Below, in pieces: positions 24,879 through 31,550 of a stretch of DNA of 32,176 bases. Source of the DNA: Candidatus Latescibacterota bacterium. GTDB taxonomy: Bacteria; Krumholzibacteriota; Krumholzibacteriia; Krumholzibacteriales; WJIX01. A program made the translations under genes and the position numbers. The stretch is from NCBI GenBank assembly GCA_030643145.1, contig DAOWMJ010000002.1, forward strand, positions 1 to 32,176, read 5' to 3'. The notes below the pieces were generated by a model. The model searched no databases, was not told where the DNA came from, and saw nothing but the letters and a program-made list of their open reading frames with translations. Every line of letters starts with the position of its first letter. The first letter of the stretch is position 1.

Positions 24879-25682
24879 TTGACGGTTTTTAGAAGATACA
24901 ATAGAATGTTTGCAAGAACGAATAGCAATCAGGGAAGACAGATCGATCCTTACAGGGATGATGTCACTATTCTAAAAAGAGAGATTGAGAATAGGAATCC
25001 TATACTTGACTCAGATTATCCTGTTAAAAGAGGTTTCGATATCGTTGTTTCGATTATTGCTATCAGCTTGCTGTCGCCGGTTTTGCTTATAGTCGCCCTA
25101 CTTATAAAACTAGAATCAAGAGGCTCTATTTTTTATAATCAGGAAAGAATCGGACTTAACAGGAGAGTCGGTGATAGAAGAAAAAGTATAAGTAACAGTG
25201 GAACCGACAGACGGTTGGAAATGAATAGAAGAAATATGACAGGTTATGGTAAACCATTTATTATGTATAAATTAAGAACAATGAAGCAGAATTCTGAAAA
25301 GTCGGGGCCGGTTCTCGCCCAGGAGAATGATTCCAGAGTTACAAGAATTGGAAGGGTTCTACGTAGAACCAGGATTGATGAAATCCCACAATTTATCAAT
25401 GTAATAAAGGGAGATATGAGTTTAATAGGCCCCAGACCTGAGAGGTCATTTTATATAAAAAGTATACAGGAGGAGCTTCCTGAATTTAGTTTAAGATTAA
25501 AAGCAAAACCCGGAATAACAGGATTAGCTCAGGTTGAATCCGGATACGCTAATTCAGTTGCTTTAATGAAGAAAAAACTTATATATGATTTGCGTTACAT
25601 ATCAAGCCTTTCTTTGCTGAAAGAAGCACAAATTATTCTAAAAACCTTTTCCGTGATAATAACGGGAAAGGGAGCTTATTAA
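24879..25682 (+). CDS. Polyprenyl-phosphate sugar-1-phosphate transferase (small PGT family)
   Basis: This membrane enzyme starts polymer assembly by moving a sugar-1-phosphate from a UDP-sugar to undecaprenyl phosphate. The 267 residues contain KRGFDIVVSII and a re-entrant hydrophobic helix (about 52-78), then YKLRTM (130-135), the catalytic Asp-Glu in RIDEIPQF (167-168), GDMSLIGPRPE and KPGITGLAQV. It lacks the four-helix N-terminal half of WcaJ-type enzymes. An Arg-rich insert sits near 93-124. The start is uncertain; I use TTG at 24879, with AGGAGA upstream. Extending to TTG 24801 would add 26 residues. It belongs to the EPS genes before it, while the epimerase probably supplies its substrate. 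Confidence 0.9.
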   Translation: MTVFRRYNRMFARTNSNQGRQIDPYRDDVTILKREIENRNPILDSDYPVKRGFDIVVSIIAISLLSPVLLIVALLIKLESRGSIFYNQERIGLNRRVGDRRKSISNSGTDRRLEMNRRNMTGYGKPFIMYKLRTMKQNSEKSGPVLAQENDSRVTRIGRVLRRTRIDEIPQFINVIKGDMSLIGPRPERSFYIKSIQEELPEFSLRLKAKPGITGLAQVESGYANSVALMKKKLIYDLRYISSLSLLKEAQIILKTFSVIITGKGAY

Positions 25683-25742
25683 GTTCTTTTCTTTTTGAGC
25701 CAATAATTTATAATAGATATCGATAGTTTTTTGCGCTGAAAA

Positions 25743-25768
25743 GTGTAAAAGCCTTTCTAGCTTTACGC
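25743..25768 (+). other. 5' hairpin abutting the histidine kinase ribosome-binding site
   Basis: GTGTAAAAGC (25743-25752) pairs with GCTTTACGC (25760-25768) with one bulged A and one G-U, around a 7-nt loop. GAGGA, the likely Shine-Dalgarno for the kinase, begins right after the stem. It might tune translation initiation of the kinase gene. A TATAAT hexamer at 25709-25714 is present, but no convincing -35 box is. Confidence 0.25.
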
Positions 25769-25778
25769 GAGGATCCGT

Positions 25779-27818
25779 ATGTTTAACAGCAGAAGTATAT
25801 TGCTTCTGTACGTTATTTTTGCCGCGATGATTGTTGTGGCTATAATTGTCCCCTTTTCAACCGCACTACTGGTTCTTCTGGCGGGGGTTACTGTTGTTTC
25901 CATTATTACTATTCGAACCTACAAAAATCACAGTGGAAGGGTAGAGAATATTCGAAGAAGACTTTCCAATCTTAAAAGTGAGGGATTGTTCGTTGATAAT
26001 CGAATAATTGAGGAAGAAGATATATTTTATAATATTTCGCTGGCAATTTTAAAAGATCTGGAAAGAACAATCTTTAAACTTGTCGAGAAAAATGTTCAGC
26101 TTCTTAGCCTAAAAGAAATTGGAAGAACTATTATAAGTTCTCTTGATGAGAAGAAACTTATCGAATCAGTTTTTGATTATCTTATGCGCGGCATTGGTTA
26201 TAAAGAAGTTGCTTTTATAATTGTGCGAAGAAAAGCAGAAACACTGCAAGGAATAGTTAGTATAGAGAAAAACAATAAGATTAGTAAAAGTGTTGTTAAT
26301 TTTGATATTAAAGATCTCAAAGGCGCAATTTTTAATTCGTTAAAGACAGGAAAATCTTTTTTGATAAAGGATATTGATCTGCATCCTATTGAAGAAATTG
26401 ACAAGAAAAAACTTTTCCCAGGCAGCACTATGTCATCGTATATTTGTGTGCCTCTTGTAAAATCTTCGGGGAAGCCTGAGTTAGAAGAAATAAACCATTG
26501 TGTTTTGAACAGAGGAATCGACGGGGAAAATAAGAATTTGGGAGATCTGTACTTGACCGACTGTAAGTGTTTATCATGTCAACAGATGTCTCTTTTGGGC
26601 CTTTTAATAGTAACAGACGGGTACAGAGCTACACCACTCACAAATATTGATCAAGTTACAGTAGAAACTGTCGGATCTCTTGTAAGCTCAAACATTGAGA
26701 ATTTGCTACTTTACCAAGAATTAAGACAGGCCGAGAAATTTAGGGAAAAGGTTTTTGAGGGTATGACACATGGGCTTGTTGTTACGGATCTCAATGGAAA
26801 GATTAACTTCGCGAACAGAAGCGCAAAATTAATGACTCAGATGGATATATATATATTGGAGAAACTTACTGTTTTTGATCTTGTACGTGATATGGATTCA
26901 GATAAAAATGGCTCATATTTTTTTGATATGCTTCAGAGGGATGATACTGTTACATTTCACGAAGGTTATCTAAAGAGGGCGGATGGCTATGATATTCCGA
27001 TAAGATTGAATATCTCGAAATTCCTTGGTGAAAATAATGAAGTAAAGGGAGCGATTGTACTTTTTGTAGATTTAAGCGTTATCAAAAAAATGGAGGAAGA
27101 GATACGCCACCTTGATCGTCTTGCTCTTCTTGGTAGATTTACTTCAGCAATCGCCCATGAAATTCGAAATCCTCTAACCGGTATAGGCGCGGGAGTACAA
27201 TATTTAAGGAGGAGCAGTAAATTTTCCGACGAGCAGAACCTTAGTATAAACTCTATTCTAAGTGAGGTTGAGAGGTTGGATAGAATTATTTCAGACCTTT
27301 TCAAGGTTGCTAAACCAAGGGATATATTGTATCAAAAAGTTGATCTCTCTGAATTAATCGAGAGGAGTTATAATTCCGTAAAGGAGTTGTTTGCTAAAAA
27401 GGGAGTTGAGTTTATAAAAGATATCGATGATAATATACTACCCATTGAAGTTGATCCTGACCAGATGATTCAGGTATTAATTAACCTTATAAAGAACGGG
27501 GTAGAAGCGACAGGGAAAGGCGGCAAAGTAATAGCAAGAGGAAAATACTATAATGAAGTTGTTAATGAGAGAAATATCAAAGAAAAGAAAAAAATCATAC
27601 GAATTGAGATTATAGATAATGGAACAGGAATAGATGAAAAAAGTATTGAAAGGATATTTGAACCATTCTTTTCAAAGAAGAGTCAAGGGACAGGGTTGGG
27701 TCTCTTTGTCTCACACAGCATTATACAGCATCATCATGGTAAGATCGATGCTTTTTCAAGAGAAAACGAAGGAACAACTATTCAAATAAACTTACCTGTA
27801 AATAAACATGAAAGGTGA
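25779..27818 (+). CDS. Membrane histidine kinase with GAF and PAS sensor domains
   Basis: This sensor kinase should phosphorylate the NtrC-type regulator encoded 7 bases downstream. The 679 residues begin with two close hydrophobic helices (about 7-45) and a short coiled coil. A GAF domain follows (about 110-315), then PAS (about 322-435). HisKA has H460 in FTSAIAHEIRNPLTG. HATPase_c has the N-box LINLIKNGVEA (N573), DNGTGID (613-619), EPFF and GTGLGL. Within the GAF domain four cysteines form C241-x20-C262-x-C264-x2-C267, which may bind metal or sense redox state. It has no large periplasmic domain, so the signal is likely cytoplasmic or membrane-derived. Confidence 0.95.
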   Translation: MFNSRSILLLYVIFAAMIVVAIIVPFSTALLVLLAGVTVVSIITIRTYKNHSGRVENIRRRLSNLKSEGLFVDNRIIEEEDIFYNISLAILKDLERTIFKLVEKNVQLLSLKEIGRTIISSLDEKKLIESVFDYLMRGIGYKEVAFIIVRRKAETLQGIVSIEKNNKISKSVVNFDIKDLKGAIFNSLKTGKSFLIKDIDLHPIEEIDKKKLFPGSTMSSYICVPLVKSSGKPELEEINHCVLNRGIDGENKNLGDLYLTDCKCLSCQQMSLLGLLIVTDGYRATPLTNIDQVTVETVGSLVSSNIENLLLYQELRQAEKFREKVFEGMTHGLVVTDLNGKINFANRSAKLMTQMDIYILEKLTVFDLVRDMDSDKNGSYFFDMLQRDDTVTFHEGYLKRADGYDIPIRLNISKFLGENNEVKGAIVLFVDLSVIKKMEEEIRHLDRLALLGRFTSAIAHEIRNPLTGIGAGVQYLRRSSKFSDEQNLSINSILSEVERLDRIISDLFKVAKPRDILYQKVDLSELIERSYNSVKELFAKKGVEFIKDIDDNILPIEVDPDQMIQVLINLIKNGVEATGKGGKVIARGKYYNEVVNERNIKEKKKIIRIEIIDNGTGIDEKSIERIFEPFFSKKSQGTGLGLFVSHSIIQHHHGKIDAFSRENEGTTIQINLPVNKHER

Positions 27819-27825
27819 TTAGAAA

Positions 27826-29238
27826 GTGAAACCAGTAGTTCTTCTTGTTGATGATGAAAAAACTATAAGACTGTTTCTGGAAAAAACCCTTAAAGATGAC
27901 GGGTATGAGACCTTTACGGCCGCAAATGGTGAGGAAGCTTTTCAAATAGTTGAGAAAGAGCTTCCCGATCTAGTGCTTCTTGACCTTAAGCTTCCTGATA
28001 TTAGCGGGTTGGAGGTGTTGGAAAAGGTAAAAAAAGAGTATCCGGAGATTTGTATTATTATGCTGACAGCCTTTGCAGATATTGAAACGGCAGTTTCTGC
28101 TATGAGAAAGGGGGCATTCGATTTTATAAGTAAACCGGTTAACCTTGAGCAATTACTTCTTATCGTTGAAAAGGGATTGAACTCTCAAAGATTGAACAGG
28201 GAACTTATTAATCTGCGAAGGCGGCTTGAGTTGGATTTTGGCAAAGATTATGTGCCCAGTGTCAGCGAAAGGATGAAGAAGATATACAAAACCGTTAAAA
28301 CAGTAGCAGGGAGTGGAACAACAACTGTATTGATTCAGGGTGAGAGTGGGACAGGCAAAGAAATAATTTCTAATATGATACATAAATTCAGTGAACGAAG
28401 AGATGGTCCATTTATGGAAATAAATTGCGCTTCTCTACCTGAAGAACTACTTGAGAGTGAGCTTTTCGGACATGAAAAAGGAGCATTTACCGACGCTAAA
28501 GAGCGAAAAAGAGGGTTGCTGGAACTGGCAAACAAAGGGACACTATTCCTTGATGAGATAGGTGAAATGAGTAAAACAATACAGGTTAAATTTCTTAGGG
28601 TGTTGGAAAAAATGACATTTAGAAGGGTGGGGGGAACAAAGGATTTAAGTGTTGATGTGCGAATTATTTCAGCTACAAACAAAAATCTTGAAGAAGCTGT
28701 ATATAATAATGAATTCCGAAAAGATCTTTATTACAGGTTAAAGGTAATCCCAATAGATATTCCTCCCTTGCGTGAAAGAAAAGAGGATTTATTTATTTTT
28801 ATGAAGCATTTTCTGAATAAATTCAATAAACAGTTCAGCAAGAACTTTCAGGAGATAAGCGATGATGCCTTTAAAGCAATACTAAAATACGAATGGCCCG
28901 GGAATATTAGAGAGTTAAAAAATGCTGTAGAAAGAATAGTACTATTAGAAGACGACGTGATTTTAAGAATAGAACATCTCCCGAACAGTATTCTAAAAAA
29001 TACTATTAATGATAATGATCAATTTACAATACTTAACAAGATAGAGGTTGCACTGAGCAAACCTTACCCAGAAGAGGGCGTTCCGTTTGAAGATCTTATA
29101 CTCTCATTGGAGAAGGACTTAATTAAAAAGGCAATGAGAGAAGTGAATGAAAATCAGAGTAAAGCAGCAAGATTACTATGTTTAAAACGAGATAAATTAC
29201 GTTATAGATTGAAGAACTTTGATTTGGAGCTGCGATAG
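27826..29238 (+). CDS. NtrC-family sigma-54-dependent response regulator
   Basis: The cognate regulator opens sigma-54 promoters. The 470 residues include a receiver domain (1-120) with acidic pair D9-D10, phospho-acceptor D53 and Lys103. The AAA+ domain carries Walker A GESGTGKE (172-179), the sigma-54-contacting GAFTDA (219-224, GAFTGA variant with Asp), Walker B GTLFLDE (238-244) and WPGNIREL. A Fis-type HTH lies near 430-465 (NQSKAARLLCLKRDKLRYRLK). The GTG start is 7 bases after the kinase. A sigma-54 promoter lies in the same region at 16359. The GAFTDA variant of GAFTGA occurs in other members and need not be inactive. Confidence 0.96.
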   Translation: MKPVVLLVDDEKTIRLFLEKTLKDDGYETFTAANGEEAFQIVEKELPDLVLLDLKLPDISGLEVLEKVKKEYPEICIIMLTAFADIETAVSAMRKGAFDFISKPVNLEQLLLIVEKGLNSQRLNRELINLRRRLELDFGKDYVPSVSERMKKIYKTVKTVAGSGTTTVLIQGESGTGKEIISNMIHKFSERRDGPFMEINCASLPEELLESELFGHEKGAFTDAKERKRGLLELANKGTLFLDEIGEMSKTIQVKFLRVLEKMTFRRVGGTKDLSVDVRIISATNKNLEEAVYNNEFRKDLYYRLKVIPIDIPPLRERKEDLFIFMKHFLNKFNKQFSKNFQEISDDAFKAILKYEWPGNIRELKNAVERIVLLEDDVILRIEHLPNSILKNTINDNDQFTILNKIEVALSKPYPEEGVPFEDLILSLEKDLIKKAMREVNENQSKAARLLCLKRDKLRYRLKNFDLELR

Positions 29239-29251
29239 AGGAGCAAAAGAG

Positions 29252-29782
29252 GTGCCAGGGGTTAAGTCTATAATTTTAGAAATGAGTATTTGTCTGATTT
29301 TTATCTTCGTTAGTTTGTCTTCCTGCGGATATTATAGCACTACGAGTAGAACTGCCGGTGATATAAAAGCTATCAGTGTTCCCTATCTTGGGAATGAAAC
29401 TCCTGAACCGAATATTGAGATCGACATAACCCAAAGAATAATTGATGGTATAATTGAGGACAATACATTAAAAGTAGTTTCTGATGAAGACGCGGACGCT
29501 GTCCTGGAAGGAACAATAGTTGAATATAGGAATGATCCATTCACATTTTCCAAGAGCTCCGCAGAAGATATTCAAGCTGAACAATACAGATTGATTATTA
29601 GGCTTAGGGTTTCACTTTTTGATAAAAAGAAAAATGAATATGTTTGGAAAAACAAGACTATAAAAGGGCATGGAGATTATTATCTTGAATCGAGCCAGGA
29701 ACAGAATTATGAAAAAGCCCTTGAATTTCTTTATGTTGATTTGGTGAATGGCATTTTGTCGAACACCGTTCAGGATTGGTGA
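29252..29782 (+). CDS. lptE: LPS-assembly lipoprotein LptE (candidate)
   Basis: LptE is the outer-membrane lipoprotein that plugs LptD and delivers lipopolysaccharide to the surface. The 176-residue product starts with a signal sequence and lipobox LSSC before Gly-Tyr-Tyr, then a single compact alpha/beta domain. The family-like segments are IKAISVPYLGNETPEPNIE, ITQRIIDGIIEDN and DADAVLEGTIVEYRNDPF. It is slightly short but in range for LptE. I use the GTG at 29252 because AGGAG lies 8 bases upstream. holA follows after three bases, and lptE-holA is a common bacterial pair, which supports the call. It implies a diderm with LPS or an LPS-like lipid. Confidence 0.85.
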   Translation: MPGVKSIILEMSICLIFIFVSLSSCGYYSTTSRTAGDIKAISVPYLGNETPEPNIEIDITQRIIDGIIEDNTLKVVSDEDADAVLEGTIVEYRNDPFTFSKSSAEDIQAEQYRLIIRLRVSLFDKKKNEYVWKNKTIKGHGDYYLESSQEQNYEKALEFLYVDLVNGILSNTVQDW

Positions 29783-29785
29783 AAA

Positions 29786-30826
29786 ATGGTTTCAATTCTT
29801 GGTAAATATAAGAAAATATTCGCGAGTATCGATAAAGATAATAAAGCATCTGTTTATCTTCTTAAGGGAAGAGAAAAATTTATTATGGAACAGTTTGCGG
29901 ATAAACTTGTTTCCTCAACTATTGACGACAGTACACGCTCCTTTAATCTTAGTGTCACATATGCGGGTGAGATTGATATGGGAGAGTTTCTCTCAACGGC
30001 AAATGAGTTTCCATTTATGGCTGATAAAAGGGTTCTGATTCTTAAAGAATTAGAACAGATGCGAGTAAACTGTGGACAACTTTCAGAATATTGCTTAAAG
30101 CCCGTTCTGACCAGTGTTGTTGTCTTTATTTTTAATACTCATACTCAAGGGGGAAGAAGAATTAATCCGCCTCGCGGCTTCCAGAAACTTGAAAATATCA
30201 TTAAAAAGAATGGCTCTGTAATAGAATTCCAAAAACTATATGAAAAGGATCTCCAGCGATGGATTATTCAGAAATCCAGGGCTATGGGAGTACAAATGAG
30301 CACAGACGCTAGCAGAGTTCTTGTCGAGAGTATAGGAGAGAACATATATGATCTTAAAAATGAACTTGATAAGATTGCTATTGTTTATCAGGATGAAAAA
30401 ATAGATTCTGATGATTTGATGAAGGTTATCGGAAGCTATAGATTTAGCGGAATATACGATCTTATCGACAGTTTGAGTCCGGATACAGAGAGTAAATCGC
30501 TTGATGTTTTATTTAAGATTATTAATTCTGGAACAGAAAGATCTTCTGTGATAATATACAATCTGATTAGAAATTTTATAATATTATTGAAAATCAAGCA
30601 CGGATACAGAACTGATGGATATTGGTTTGAGAAGAGAAAGAAACAGTCGGATTTATATACAAAAAAAGAAATTATTCTGTGGCTTGAAAATCTTCGTATG
30701 GCTGATTTGAAAATAAAAAGCAGTTCTTTACCTGAAGATTTAATAATTATCAGTTGTTTTATACATTCGTTTAAAAATAAATTATTTGAAACTCCTGTAA
30801 ATCTGAATGCGTTGAAAGTTGGGTAA
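29786..30826 (+). CDS. holA: DNA polymerase III delta subunit
   Basis: HolA is the clamp-loader wrench that opens the beta sliding clamp. The 346 residues match the delta subunit pattern. An N-terminal AAA+-like domain has VYLLKGREKFIMEQF, standing for the Y-L-x-G-x-E-x-x-L signature, and lacks an ATP-binding P-loop, as is normal for delta. FPFMADKRVLILKELEQM follows, then the C-terminal collar helices with LLKIKHGY. The start ATG comes 3 bases after lptE, consistent with lptE-holA operons. A thioredoxin gene follows after 46 bases. Confidence 0.9.
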   Translation: MVSILGKYKKIFASIDKDNKASVYLLKGREKFIMEQFADKLVSSTIDDSTRSFNLSVTYAGEIDMGEFLSTANEFPFMADKRVLILKELEQMRVNCGQLSEYCLKPVLTSVVVFIFNTHTQGGRRINPPRGFQKLENIIKKNGSVIEFQKLYEKDLQRWIIQKSRAMGVQMSTDASRVLVESIGENIYDLKNELDKIAIVYQDEKIDSDDLMKVIGSYRFSGIYDLIDSLSPDTESKSLDVLFKIINSGTERSSVIIYNLIRNFIILLKIKHGYRTDGYWFEKRKKQSDLYTKKEIILWLENLRMADLKIKSSSLPEDLIIISCFIHSFKNKLFETPVNLNALKVG

Positions 30827-30872
30827 GCAAAGGTAATCATTGAGAATGTTAGCAGAAGGGAAGAATTAATCG

Positions 30873-31208
30873 ATGAGTCTACAGCTCAAGGAGATTGGAG
30901 ACAGTGATTTTGATATTTTTATTAGCGAATCGAAACAACCTGTAGTAGTAGATTTTTGGGCTACATGGTGTATTCCATGCCAACAACTTGGAGAGATAAT
31001 TGAAGAGGTGGCGGAAAATTACAAGGGGGAAATATCGTTTTGCAAAGTGAACGTGAATGATAATAATAGAATAACTACGAAGTATGCGGTAAGAAATATC
31101 CCGCTTTTACTCTTTTTTGAGAATGGTAAACTTGTAGACAGAACCGCAGGGGCAATATCAAAGAACCTGCTGGAAGAAAAACTGAACAAACTTGTTAAAT
31201 TGGTTTAA
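30873..31208 (+). CDS. Thioredoxin-family protein
   Basis: This is a cytoplasmic 111-residue thioredoxin with the fold and dithiol active site W-C-I-P-C (Cys33 and Cys36) in DFWATWCIPC. Most housekeeping thioredoxins have WCGPC, so Ile replaces Gly and may change redox potential or partner choice. The cis-proline is in NIPLLLFFENGK (Pro77, followed by Leu instead of the usual Thr). No signal peptide or membrane helix is present. AGAAGGGAAG lies before the ATG. It sits between holA and a TusA-like gene, and no dedicated reductase is next to it. Whether it is the main thioredoxin cannot be told here. Confidence 0.9.
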   Translation: MSLQLKEIGDSDFDIFISESKQPVVVDFWATWCIPCQQLGEIIEEVAENYKGEISFCKVNVNDNNRITTKYAVRNIPLLLFFENGKLVDRTAGAISKNLLEEKLNKLVKLV

Positions 31209-31243
31209 AAAATTCCGCGGCAAAATTCGCGCTATTAAAAAAC

Positions 31244-31272
31244 TTGACCATCATTTTAGATATGAGTATCTA
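31244..31272 (+). promoter_or_regulatory. Candidate sigma-70-type promoter before the TusA-like gene
   Basis: TTGACC (31244-31249) is followed, after 17 bases, by TATCTA (31267-31272). The -35 box is good (5 of 6), while the -10 box is weak (TATCTA against TATAAT). The spacer is ideal. It lies about 34 bases before the GTG start of the TusA-like gene, leaving a short leader. It probably drives that gene and leuS. Confidence 0.5.
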
Positions 31273-31277
31273 AAATG
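31252..31277. promoter_or_regulatory. Perfect 11-bp inverted repeat overlapping the promoter (candidate operator)
   Basis: CATTTTAGATA (31252-31262) is repeated exactly as its reverse complement TATCTAAAATG (31267-31277) around a 4-base centre (TGAG). The repeat covers most of the promoter spacer and the -10 region. A dimeric repressor bound there would block RNA polymerase. It is too AT-rich and too close to a -10 box to be a convincing terminator hairpin. No matching regulator is encoded in this window. Confidence 0.6.
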
Positions 31278-31305
31278 TTAAAATAAAAGAAGTGAGGTGG
31301 TATTA

Positions 31306-31548
31306 GTGATACAAGAGGAAGAAAGAATAATAGCTAGAGGCCTTCATGCTCCAGGACCTTTGTTGATGGTCAAAAAGAGATTAAAAGAAATTGAAATTAC
31401 CGGAACCCTTCGTGTTATTGTGTCTTCACTTGAAGCAGCGGAGGAATTGGTAGATTATTTTCAGTCGAATTCCACTGATTCCGAACTTGACAGAGCTGGA
31501 GACGACTATCATGTAATAGTTAATCTGGATAGTTATAAGGAAGTGTGA
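31306..31548 (+). CDS. TusA/SirA-like protein lacking the catalytic cysteine
   Basis: This 80-residue protein has the TusA-family layout: ARGLHAPGPLLMVKKRLKEI at 10-29, a beta strand TLRVIVSS, helix AAEELVDYFQ, and a final strand YHVIVNLD. In TusA the motif is RGLxCPxP, whose Cys carries persulfide sulfur for tRNA 2-thiouridine or cofactor synthesis. Here Ala15 takes its place, so persulfide transfer by that residue is impossible. I use GTG 31306 because GAGGTGG precedes it. It sits behind a promoter with an overlapping palindrome and two bases before leuS, so it is likely in an operon with leuS. Its role is not known. Confidence 0.72.
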   Translation: MIQEEERIIARGLHAPGPLLMVKKRLKEIEITGTLRVIVSSLEAAEELVDYFQSNSTDSELDRAGDDYHVIVNLDSYKEV

Positions 31549-31550
31549 CG

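Noticed and set aside
25709..25714. TATAAT hexamer upstream of the histidine kinase gene.
   Set aside because: No acceptable -35 box at 16-18 bases, so I do not call a promoter from a single hexamer in AT-rich DNA.
30436..30840. 134-codon antisense frame over holA.
   Set aside because: A shadow frame of holA with no supporting signals.
31209..31240. GC-rich stretch with CCGCGG and CGCG after the thioredoxin gene as a terminator.
   Set aside because: No clean stem with a following U-run on the + strand; the pairing is short and ambiguous.
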